A DNA stretch of 64,000 bases, from assembly GCA_023663285.1 (NCBI GenBank), contig JAMPHT010000009.1:19414-83413 (forward strand), given 5' to 3'. The translations under genes were made by a program, and so were the position numbers. The notes beneath the pieces are model-generated. The model was not told the origin of the DNA. It worked only from the letters and a program-made list of their open reading frames with translations, and did not search any database. Below are positions 15,598 to 23,419 of this stretch, piece after piece; position 1 is the first letter of the stretch; each line of letters starts with the position of its first letter. The DNA is from Bacillota bacterium (lineage in GTDB: Bacteria > Bacillota > Clostridia > Lachnospirales > Lachnospiraceae).

Positions 15598-17190
15598 TTA
15601 AAACTGATTATAGATGAACTGGCTGGAATCATAGCCTGCGCCGTAAGCGCCCGCCAGCAGCACCACCAGAAACAGTCCGTACCAAATCGCAAACCTGCCC
15701 CAATAGGGCAATCTCCCAATTTTTGCCCGCACACTCCCCGACCGCTGCACAAGGCTCACCGTGATAAGCAGCACCAGGCCGCACAAAAGAATGACATAGT
15801 CCACCGCCGACAGTCCGATATTCAGCAGGGCGCCGTTCCACAGAATATTCCAGTTCCCCTCGCTGAACATACTGCCGAACATCCGAAAGGTCAGCGGCAC
15901 ATCCCTGTAACAGTCGAAAAGGCGCAAAACACTCATCAGCAGGACCGTGCGCACCACCTGAAAAAGCCGGAAGCCGAATCTGCCCCTGACGGCAAACCTG
16001 TGGTGGAACCTTTTATACAGAGGCTCCAGTTCCTGAGATACCATGATCACCAGCCAGTTTCCCAGACCCCAGGCGATAAAGTTCCAGCTTGCGCCGTGCC
16101 AGATACCGGTGGCGAACCAGACCACAAAAGAGGACAGGTACACAGGCACTCGTTTCCCGATGACCTCCCCGAAATGGCTCCTGGAAAATTTGGAAAGCTT
16201 CAACATGGGCTTGCACACGGATATGGGATAGAAAATATAATCCGTGAACCAGGAGCCCATGGTGATATGCCATCGGTTCCAGTATTCCTTGATGTTTTTT
16301 GAAAAATAGGGGCGGTTGAAGTTCTCCGTCACCTTTATGCCAAGAGTCTGGGCGATTCCTATGGTAATGTCGATGCCGCCGGTAAAGTCCGCATAAAGCT
16401 CCAACGCATAAAACAGCATCCCCACAAACACATAGGCCCCCCGGTAGGTATCTGCGTCATGGATCAGCGTATTGACGCCCGCCAGTATTCTGTCCGCTAT
16501 CACCAGCTTCTTAAAAAAGCCCCACAGGATCCGCTGCAGCCCCAGATAAACCGTCTGCCGGTCAAAGGAATGCTCTTCAAAAAGAGTCTGCTTCAAATCG
16601 CCGAATCGGCTGATGGGTCCCTGGATCAACTGGGGAAAAAAGGACACAAAAAGAGCAAACCGGAAGGGATTCTTTTCCGCCTCCACTGTTCCCCGGTATA
16701 CGTCAATGATGTAACCCATACTCTGGAAGGTATAAAAGGAGATCCCCAGAGGCACGATAATGTCCAGAAAGTCCAGCTTTCCTCCACTTCCCACTGTCTC
16801 CAGCACCGAGTTTATGTTGGCGATCACAAAGTTCGTATATTTGACTACCGCCAGTATTCCCAGATTCAGAAGCAGGCAGCCTAAAGTCCAAAGCCAGGTC
16901 CTGTGCTTTATTTTAGTCTTATAGCTCTTTTTCTCTTCCTTACTTAAAGAGCCCTTATGCTCCTGCAGCCAGCTGTCTCTTTTGCTTCGCGCCGCCTCTA
17001 TCCTGCGTCCGGCAAACCAGGTAGTCAGAATCGTTACCGCAATATAGACACAGTACACCGGCCCCGCATAAAAATAGAACAAAAAGCTTGCCCCCAGCAG
17101 CAGCTTCCACTGCCACCGGCGGGGAAGGATATAATATAGCAGGAAAAGGAGCAGCAGGAATTCCAGAAATTCATAGGATGTAAAAAGCAT
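15598..17190 (-). CDS. MBOAT-family O-acyltransferase (DltB-like)
   Basis: A 530-aa polytopic membrane protein of the MBOAT family, related to DltB and AlgI. The conserved segment KEYWNRWHITMGSWFTDY contains His308, and the catalytic His365 lies in GIWHGASWNF. The N-terminal half has many helices with a basic loop near residues 62-98. In Dlt systems this protein moves the aminoacyl group from the carrier protein through the membrane. It starts 2 nt after the carrier-protein gene, so the two are made together. At 530 aa it is longer than typical DltB (about 400) and closer to AlgI-type members. Confidence 0.93.
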   Translation of the reverse strand: MLFTSYEFLEFLLLLFLLYYILPRRWQWKLLLGASFLFYFYAGPVYCVYIAVTILTTWFAGRRIEAARSKRDSWLQEHKGSLSKEEKKSYKTKIKHRTWLWTLGCLLLNLGILAVVKYTNFVIANINSVLETVGSGGKLDFLDIIVPLGISFYTFQSMGYIIDVYRGTVEAEKNPFRFALFVSFFPQLIQGPISRFGDLKQTLFEEHSFDRQTVYLGLQRILWGFFKKLVIADRILAGVNTLIHDADTYRGAYVFVGMLFYALELYADFTGGIDITIGIAQTLGIKVTENFNRPYFSKNIKEYWNRWHITMGSWFTDYIFYPISVCKPMLKLSKFSRSHFGEVIGKRVPVYLSSFVVWFATGIWHGASWNFIAWGLGNWLVIMVSQELEPLYKRFHHRFAVRGRFGFRLFQVVRTVLLMSVLRLFDCYRDVPLTFRMFGSMFSEGNWNILWNGALLNIGLSAVDYVILLCGLVLLITVSLVQRSGSVRAKIGRLPYWGRFAIWYGLFLVVLLAGAYGAGYDSSQFIYNQF

Positions 17191-17192
17191 TT

Positions 17193-17423
17193 TCAGTCCT
17201 CATCTCCCAGCTTCTCGATCAGGGCATACAGCGCCTTTGCCGAATTAAAGTACTCCGGCAGAATGTACTCTGCGGAGATCACCACATCAAACTCTTCCGC
17301 TATCTCCGAAATCACAGAAATGATGTCAAAGGAGTCCAGTATCTTGTTGTCAACCAGATGCTCCTCCTTCTCAAAATCCACATCCGGATGCAGGTCCTTT
17401 AAAATATTCAGCAGTTCTTCCAT
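17193..17423 (-). CDS. Acyl/aminoacyl carrier protein (DltC-like)
   Basis: A 76-aa acidic four-helix carrier protein. The phosphopantetheine attachment site is Ser31 in LDSFDIISVISEI. It lies between the adenylation enzyme (5 nt upstream) and the MBOAT gene (2 nt downstream), so it should carry the activated amino acid as a thioester. The gene order adenylation-carrier-MBOAT-DltD differs from the canonical dltA-B-C-D. Confidence 0.92.
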   Translation of the reverse strand: MEELLNILKDLHPDVDFEKEEHLVDNKILDSFDIISVISEIAEEFDVVISAEYILPEYFNSAKALYALIEKLGDED

Positions 17424-17428
17424 GTTTT

Positions 17429-18970
17429 TTACCTCTTTTCTTTCCGAGAGCTTTCTCCTGTACTCTCCTGATGATACTTCATCAGCGTTACCCTGTCAAT
17501 TTTTCCGTTGGCTGTATGGGGCATCTGCTCCAGCCTTCTGACATAATTGGGAATCATATACCGGGGCAGCTTATCCTTCAAAAGGACGATCAGCGCCTTT
17601 TCCTCCACAGCTCCCACATAATACAGCACGATCTTCCCCTTTGCCTGGTCATAGATACAGCCGGCGCTTTTTATGCCCTCCAGCATATTGACGTTGACCT
17701 CTATTTCTCCCAGTTCAATGCGGTGTCCCATATGCTTGATCTGATAATCCTTTCGGGATACGAATACCAGCTCCCCGGCAGCATTGAGCCTGCCAAGGTC
17801 CCCTGTGCGGTATATCAGCTCCGGATAAGCCGTATTCAGCGGGTTCTGTACAAACACCTCATTGGTTTTCTCGAAATTATTGTAATACCCAAGAGTCAGG
17901 GAGGTGCCTCTGATACAGATCTCTCCTGTCTCTCCGGCGCCTGCAGGCGTATTATCCTCCTTCAGCAGGAGAATTTCCGTGTTGGCAAAGGGGCGGCCAA
18001 TGGGTATGGCCTCATCCGGTTCAAAGTCCCGCTCCACCTTGTAATAGCAGCACATACCCGTTCCCTCCGTAGGGCCGTACAGGTTGGTAAACTTTGCCTG
18101 GGGAAGCGCTTCCCGCCACCGCTTAAACTGCTTGATGGGAAAGACCTCGCTCCCAAAGGCTACCGTATGCAGATATTTGGGAACCACTGTCTTAAAGGTG
18201 TCAAATGCCGAGATAAAGGTCAGGGCGGACACTACCCAGCAAACCGTATTGATCTGGAAGGTATTCAGATATTCCACCAGCTTCACCGGCAGCATAAACA
18301 GCTCCTTGGGGATCAGATAGGTGGTTGCTCCGTATTTCAAGGTAGGATACAGCTCCTTCAGGCACGCATCGAAATACAGGGGCGTCTGATTGCCAAACAC
18401 CGTATTTTCATTGAACTCCAGCACCTCCGAAAGATGCTCGATATAATCCAGCACCGAACGGTGGCACGCCGCCACTCCCTTTGGTACTCCCGTAGAGCCT
18501 GAGGTAAACACCACATAAATGGGATCGGTATCAATAGCCCTGTCATGGATCTCCTGCAATGCCTCCCTGTCGATCTTGGTACGGCAGATGTCATCATACA
18601 GCACGATCTTCGCTCCGCCCGAAAAGCTCTCCGCTGCTTTGGCAGTCTCTGAGTCACAGAGGATCACCTCCGGCTGCAGATTCTCCAGGATCAGATCAAT
18701 GCGTGCTGCCGGCATTTCCGCATCTATGGGTACATAGAAGCATCCCCCCCTGACCACGCCGAAAAAGGCAGTCACCTCTTTCGGGTGCTTATTCATAAAG
18801 ACCACGACCGGCTTTCTGTAGATTCCCCTTTTGTGCAGCCAGGTTCCCACCCCCCGGCTTTCCCGGTCCACCTCCTCGAAGGTCATCCCCTCTGTACCGT
18901 TGGAAAACGCAAGCTTGTCCGGTACTCTTAAAACCGTCTCATCCAGATAGTCTAAAACATTATTCTGCAT
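17429..18970 (-). CDS. Amino acid adenylation enzyme (DltA-like, altered specificity pocket)
   Basis: A 513-aa stand-alone adenylation domain that activates an amino acid with ATP and loads the adjacent carrier. Core motifs: FTSGSTGVPKG (155-165), YFDACLKE (A4, Asp201 for the alpha-amino group), NLYGPTEGT (A5), YRTGDLGR (A7) and the C-terminal NGKIDR with the catalytic Lys. Hand alignment to GrsA gives pocket residues Asp201, Ala202, Lys205, Cys244, Val270, Phe272, Leu297, Gly305 and Met306. DltA has Cys at the Phe272 position and Met at the Lys205 position, so D-Ala is doubtful. The Asp-Ala-Lys start resembles published Glu-type codes. Start ATG 18970 is chosen over 18991. Confidence 0.9.
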   Translation of the reverse strand: MQNNVLDYLDETVLRVPDKLAFSNGTEGMTFEEVDRESRGVGTWLHKRGIYRKPVVVFMNKHPKEVTAFFGVVRGGCFYVPIDAEMPAARIDLILENLQPEVILCDSETAKAAESFSGGAKIVLYDDICRTKIDREALQEIHDRAIDTDPIYVVFTSGSTGVPKGVAACHRSVLDYIEHLSEVLEFNENTVFGNQTPLYFDACLKELYPTLKYGATTYLIPKELFMLPVKLVEYLNTFQINTVCWVVSALTFISAFDTFKTVVPKYLHTVAFGSEVFPIKQFKRWREALPQAKFTNLYGPTEGTGMCCYYKVERDFEPDEAIPIGRPFANTEILLLKEDNTPAGAGETGEICIRGTSLTLGYYNNFEKTNEVFVQNPLNTAYPELIYRTGDLGRLNAAGELVFVSRKDYQIKHMGHRIELGEIEVNVNMLEGIKSAGCIYDQAKGKIVLYYVGAVEEKALIVLLKDKLPRYMIPNYVRRLEQMPHTANGKIDRVTLMKYHQESTGESSRKEKR

Positions 18971-18998
18971 CGCTCCATGCCTTTCTCTCACCCAAATT

Positions 18999-19715
18999 CT
19001 ATCTTGTGATCAGATCCTGATACTGCGGATCGAAACGACCGCACTCCTGCACCGCGCATTTTGCCAGCACCTCCAACACATCCAGATAGCCGGCAGGAAG
19101 CGTATAGTCCCGCTTTAACAGGGACAACTCCGTACACCCCAGCAAATTGACCTGCGCCCCCTCTGCGCACAGTTCTTCTCCCACCCGGATGAATTCCTCC
19201 AGATTTCCCTTTTCACCGGATTTTATCTGACCATAGATCAGATCCATAACGATCCGCTGGGATTCCTCCCCCGGATTCACCGTTGCGATCCCATAACTGC
19301 GAAACACACCGTCAAACAGCCCGCTTTTTACCGTTCCGTCCGTGGCAAGGATCCCCACCTTCTCCACCCCTGCCTGCCTCAGATACTCCGCCGTCTCCCT
19401 CACGGCGTGCAATACCTGAAGCCCTGTGGACTTCTCCAGTTCCTCATGAAAATAATGAGCCGTAATGCAGGGAATTGCCAGCAGTTCTGCACCCATTGCC
19501 TTCAGTTCCCGCCCTATTTCCGCCATCTCCACAGCAGGATCATCCTGACTTAACCCCAGAATATAACGGGTGCGGTCCGGAATAGAAGGCTTGCTGTGCA
19601 TCAGTAGCTCCATATGCTCCTGGTCGCTCTCCGCTTTGCTCATCCGGGTCAACAAATATAAGAAATAGGTGGTGGCCATAGGACCCAGCCCACCGATGAT
19701 CCCCAGCTTTTTCAT
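18999..19715 (-). CDS. Aspartate/glutamate racemase family protein
   Basis: A 238-aa member of the Asp/Glu/hydantoin racemase family, which uses two Cys residues as acid and base to invert the alpha carbon. Both are seen: Cys83 (IPCITAHYF) and Cys194 (LLGCTELS). The N-terminal IIGGLGPMAT motif is typical. The usual Asn after the first Cys (PCNTAH) is Ile here, a possible change in substrate range. Its place directly before the adenylation gene (28 nt) suggests that it supplies the D-amino acid that is activated. Canonical dlt operons lack a racemase because D-Ala is made by Alr. Confidence 0.9.
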   Translation of the reverse strand: MKKLGIIGGLGPMATTYFLYLLTRMSKAESDQEHMELLMHSKPSIPDRTRYILGLSQDDPAVEMAEIGRELKAMGAELLAIPCITAHYFHEELEKSTGLQVLHAVRETAEYLRQAGVEKVGILATDGTVKSGLFDGVFRSYGIATVNPGEESQRIVMDLIYGQIKSGEKGNLEEFIRVGEELCAEGAQVNLLGCTELSLLKRDYTLPAGYLDVLEVLAKCAVQECGRFDPQYQDLITR

Positions 19716-19738
19716 CCTATATACCTCAATTCTTTTCG

Positions 19739-21418
19739 CTATGGTACCTCCGGATACAGTTCATGGTCATAATTATGTGAGTTCCCATGTTTCGCTGAAT
19801 AATCCATCATCTCAGCCTCTGTCCAGTAAAAAATAACAGGATGATCCTTTCTGGGCGTAGTATCCAGATGATGCCAGCCTTCTCCGATATCCACCAGGTT
19901 CCAGTAATGCATCGTCTTTGCCGGAATCTTTTCAATGTCCATATTTGTAATCCCTGCCCGATCCAACAGAACCTTTGTGGTACAGGCAAAGACATAGCAG
20001 TCCCCCTGCTTGTTTACAAGGCCTTCATAGGCGGCTTTTACCCAGTCTCCCTTGTCAGAGTGGCTGATATAGCCTACATTACCCTTCACATAATCATAGA
20101 TAGCGCGCAGCTTTTCATATTCCGTCATTCCCTCTGTAAATATAGAGGCAAGCACGGCATCTGCATAACCGTAAACCTCATTCACGTCATAGGTCATGGG
20201 AATTACCGTCACATTTATGGTTACCGTCGCAGCGTTGCCCGAATCATCCATTGCAGAGTACGTGACAGGATATACTCCTTCCGCATCCAGATTCACCTGG
20301 CTGTTATCCACATTAAGAGGAATCTCACTGCCGCTGTTGTCCGACACTGTAACATTCTTTTTGTAGGAAATGGACGTTCCCATAACATATGTAAAGTCCC
20401 TGGCGCCCGTGATGACCGGCGGCTCCGTGTCCGCCTCCAGAGTGAGCATCGCCGAGGCCTTTGTTTCATTCCCGCCCTCATCCGTAAACACCAGCGCCAC
20501 CTCCCGGCTGCCCGGAACAGTAATGTCCGGCTCCTCTGCAAACGCCGCCGTCACTGTTGTAATATCCTGTACGGACAGCACAAAGTCCTCCGCCGATATG
20601 GGCGTATTGGTGAAACGAGTCAGATCCCGCACCTCTACCACCGGTGGAACGGTATCCACAATATTTAAAATAGAATCATAGGTAACTCCGTCTACCTCTA
20701 TACTTACTGTCTGTCTGGACGGCCTTGACGTATCAATATCCGTAGTCAGCAGTCTTTTTTCAATGCCCGCCAATGTAAAGTCATCCGCCGTGGGCGCTGC
20801 CGTTCCCACATTCCACTGAAGCTCCGCCAGAACAGGCGTAATAAACAGCGTCGTCTCCAGCCGTACAACGTTCCCGCCTCTGTCACTCAACAGGACAATG
20901 ACTGCCTGCTCCCCCCACTGCCCGAAATCCGGCGCCTGCTCAAAGACCACCGACACGGTAGTGGCGTCCTGTATATCGGATACAAAATCCTCCGGCCTGC
21001 AGAACTGTCCGTAGTCAAGCTCAATGGCGTTCACTGCAGCCCGCGGAGCGATGGTATCCCGAATGCAAAGCGTACACTCATGGGTAAACAGACCGCTCCT
21101 GACCCTGACCTTATATTCCCCCGGCGCATGAATGTCAAATGCAGGACTGTTTTCGGCAAATACAGCATCGGGAGTAGGATTTTTAAAGAAATCCCCGGCC
21201 TGGACCTCCACTCCAGCCTCCGCATAGCAGACCTTATAGGTCAGATCGTCAAGATAAAAACAGCCGCCCACAAGCAGCCCCGAAATCAAAAGAATACCTG
21301 TCAGCAAAAGATTCCATTTTCTTCGTCTCTTCCTTTTTCTGATATCCTGACGCCTGCCGCCGTTCCCGGCCGCTCCCGGCCGCTGTCCGGCGCCTCTTGT
21401 CATTTCTCCGTCCCGCAT
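19739..21418 (-). CDS. Exported transglutaminase-like protein with Ig-like repeats
   Basis: A 559-aa protein, first gene of the Dlt-like operon. The very basic cytoplasmic start (about 1-35) is followed by a single membrane segment (about 36-56) and an extracytoplasmic part. Several beta-sandwich, cadherin/Ig-like repeats (about 70-410) share the pattern DTxPP..., then a transglutaminase-like domain follows (about 425-545). The catalytic triad is Cys474 (GDCYVF), His504 (MHYWN) and Asp519 (HHLD). Such domains can be cysteine proteases or cross-linkers; which applies here cannot be told. A strong promoter lies upstream and the racemase gene follows 23 nt later. Confidence 0.88.
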   Translation of the reverse strand: MRDGEMTRGAGQRPGAAGNGGRRQDIRKRKRRRKWNLLLTGILLISGLLVGGCFYLDDLTYKVCYAEAGVEVQAGDFFKNPTPDAVFAENSPAFDIHAPGEYKVRVRSGLFTHECTLCIRDTIAPRAAVNAIELDYGQFCRPEDFVSDIQDATTVSVVFEQAPDFGQWGEQAVIVLLSDRGGNVVRLETTLFITPVLAELQWNVGTAAPTADDFTLAGIEKRLLTTDIDTSRPSRQTVSIEVDGVTYDSILNIVDTVPPVVEVRDLTRFTNTPISAEDFVLSVQDITTVTAAFAEEPDITVPGSREVALVFTDEGGNETKASAMLTLEADTEPPVITGARDFTYVMGTSISYKKNVTVSDNSGSEIPLNVDNSQVNLDAEGVYPVTYSAMDDSGNAATVTINVTVIPMTYDVNEVYGYADAVLASIFTEGMTEYEKLRAIYDYVKGNVGYISHSDKGDWVKAAYEGLVNKQGDCYVFACTTKVLLDRAGITNMDIEKIPAKTMHYWNLVDIGEGWHHLDTTPRKDHPVIFYWTEAEMMDYSAKHGNSHNYDHELYPEVP

Positions 21419-21457
21419 CTTCTGTCCTTACCTCATCATTATCTATACATCCCTGCT

Positions 21458-21487
21458 ATTTTAACTCAATATCGGAAAATCTGTCAA
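21458..21487 (-). promoter_or_regulatory. Promoter of the Dlt-like operon
   Basis: On the minus strand, TTGACA (21482-21487) is followed after 18 nt by TAAAAT (21458-21463), about 40 nt upstream of the first ATG. AAGGA is the ribosome binding site. Confidence 0.75.
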
Positions 21488-21544
21488 TACAAAGGCGCAT
21501 ATTATCATGCTATGCCTGAAATGCGTCCGATTTGTATCATGCAA

Positions 21545-21581
21545 ATCCCCGCCGAAAAACAGCTTCCTTTTCGGCGGGGAT
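21545..21581 (-). terminator. Terminator after the decarboxylase operon
   Basis: A perfect 14-bp stem, ATCCCCGCCGAAAA (21545-21558) with TTTTCGGCGGGGAT (21568-21581), lies 23 nt after the oadA stop. The T tract is weak (ATTTGC on the minus strand), but the stem is strong. Confidence 0.75.
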
Positions 21582-21604
21582 CACAATTCCATATGCTACT
21601 TTTT

Positions 21605-23032
21605 TTATACGGGATAGGCTCCGTTCTTCGTATCCGCCTGAGTCATATCCACCTTTTCCTGCTGCGCCTGCCGATACTTGAAGAAATCCATGGCAACCTG
21701 GGGGAACAGTGCATAAGACAGAACATCCTCATCCTGCTGCTTCCATTCCTTCATCTCATTCTCCAGCTTATCCATCTCGTTGCTTAAGGTATCCGCAAAA
21801 CGGCCGGTGAGCCTGGTCTCTCCGGGAATTACCTTGTCGATGACCTCCTGGTTCATGGGCTTTACAGTCTGTCCGTACTCACCGCGGAGCACTGCCTTGG
21901 TCTCCTTGGTAGCCATCTTGTATCTCTCGCCCATCAGTACGTTGAATACCGCCTGGGTCCCCACGATCTGAGAGGAAGGCGTGACCAGAGGGGGCTCGCC
22001 CAGATCTTTACGAACCTGGGGGATCTCTTTCAGCACATCATAATATCTGTCCTCCGCGTTCTGCTCCTTCAGCTGACTTACCATGTTGGAAAGCATACCG
22101 CCGGGTACCTGGTAAAGCAGGGTCTTGATATCCACGCCCATGACCTTGGGATTCAACAGGCCGTTCTTCAGGCACTCGTCTCTGAAAGGACGGAAGTAAT
22201 CTGCGATCTCCGCCAGCAGATTCTGATCAAAGCCGGTGTCATAGGGCGTGCCCCGGAAGGTCTCCACCATGACCTCAGTTGCGGGCTGGGAGGTTCCCAT
22301 AGCCAGAGGACTCATAGCGGTATCAATGACATCCACTCCTGCCTCTACTGCCTTCAAATAGGTCATGCCTGCCACGCCGGAGGTATAATGGGTATGCAGC
22401 TGAATAGGAAGCTTGGTATTTTCCTTCATGGCCGCGATCAGCTCACTTGCCTTATAGGGAACCAGCAGTCCTGCCATATCCTTGATACAGATGGAGTCAG
22501 CTCCCATCTCCTCGATCTTCTTTGCCATGTCAGCCCAATACTCAAGAGTATAAGCGTCGCCCAGAGTATAGGACAGGGCCACCTGAGCATGGCCTCTGCC
22601 TTCCTGCTGCTTCATCCTGTTGGTGGCGTTCACCGCCTCCTGCAGATTGGGCAGATAGTTCAGACAGTCAAAGATACGGATGATATCAATACCGTTTGAA
22701 ATAGACTTCTGTACAAATGCATCCACTACATCATCTGCATAGGGTCTGTATCCTAAGATATTCTGTCCGCGGAACAGCATCTGCAGCTTGGTATTCTTAA
22801 AGCCGTCCCGCAGCTTGCGAAGTCTGTCCCAGGGATCTTCCTTCAGGAAACGCAGAGATGCGTCAAAGGTCGCGCCGCCCCAGCATTCTACGGAATGATA
22901 TCCCACCTTATCCATTTTCTCCACGATAGGAAGCATGAATTCCGTAGGCATTCTGGTTGCAATCAGAGACTGGTGCGCGTCACGCAGTATAGTTTCCGTA
23001 ATTTTAATCGGTTTTTTTGTGGTTTCTGACAT
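21605..23032 (-). CDS. oadA: Oxaloacetate decarboxylase alpha / pyruvate carboxylase-type carboxyltransferase
   Basis: Carboxyltransferase that moves CO2 between oxaloacetate/pyruvate and biotin on a separate carrier protein. The N-terminal TIM barrel has the motifs TILRDAHQS (about 13-21), GRPY-like YRPYADDVVD and the metal-binding HTHYTSG near residue 210. The C-terminal conserved carboxylase domain (about 300-440) follows. No biotinyl domain is attached; the carrier is encoded in the same operon. At 475 aa it fits the short form of OadA/PycB. Start ATG 23032 has GGAGG upstream. It is the last gene, separated from oadB by a hairpin tandem repeat. Confidence 0.93.
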   Translation of the reverse strand: MSETTKKPIKITETILRDAHQSLIATRMPTEFMLPIVEKMDKVGYHSVECWGGATFDASLRFLKEDPWDRLRKLRDGFKNTKLQMLFRGQNILGYRPYADDVVDAFVQKSISNGIDIIRIFDCLNYLPNLQEAVNATNRMKQQEGRGHAQVALSYTLGDAYTLEYWADMAKKIEEMGADSICIKDMAGLLVPYKASELIAAMKENTKLPIQLHTHYTSGVAGMTYLKAVEAGVDVIDTAMSPLAMGTSQPATEVMVETFRGTPYDTGFDQNLLAEIADYFRPFRDECLKNGLLNPKVMGVDIKTLLYQVPGGMLSNMVSQLKEQNAEDRYYDVLKEIPQVRKDLGEPPLVTPSSQIVGTQAVFNVLMGERYKMATKETKAVLRGEYGQTVKPMNQEVIDKVIPGETRLTGRFADTLSNEMDKLENEMKEWKQQDEDVLSYALFPQVAMDFFKYRQAQQEKVDMTQADTKNGAYPV

Positions 23033-23062
23033 TGCGAATCTCCTCCATGTTTTTATTGTCAA

Positions 23063-23398
23063 AAGCCCTGACGGGCTTATTTCATCGCGCTATGCGCGAT
23101 ATACATCCATGATCGTACGCCCGGCTGCTCGTGCAAGCACGGCATCCGCTCGCAGGTTACTGTGCAAGTCACGCTGTGCATTCATAAGCCCTGCGGGCTT
23201 ATTTCATCACGCTATGCGCTCTATATGGCCGAAAGCAAATCCCCGCCTGCTCATGCAAGCATGGCATCCGCTCGCAGGTTACTGTGCAAGTCACGCAATG
23301 CATTCATAAGCCCTGACGGGCTTATTTCATCGCGCTATGCGCGATATACATCCATGATCGTACGCCCGGCTGCTCGTGCAAGCACGGCATCCGCTCGT
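23063..23398. repeat. Three-unit tandem hairpin repeat between oadB and oadA
   Basis: This fills the only gene-free stretch over 300 nt (23033-23419). Unit 1 is 23063-23185, unit 2 is 23186-23307 and unit 3 is 23308-23398 (truncated, identical to the first 91 nt of unit 1). Each unit has AAGCCC/GGGCTT, ATCGCGC/GCGCGAT and CGTG/CACG hairpins. In unit 2 the last stem is CATG/CATG, a paired change that keeps the stem. Both flanking genes are in one operon, so the repeat would be transcribed into its mRNA. Confidence 0.85.
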
Positions 23399-23419
23399 AC
23401 GATCATGTCTGTGCATTGC

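Noticed and set aside
23063-23398. CRISPR array
   Set aside because: The repeat units are about 122 nt and contiguous with no unique spacers, and no cas genes are seen.
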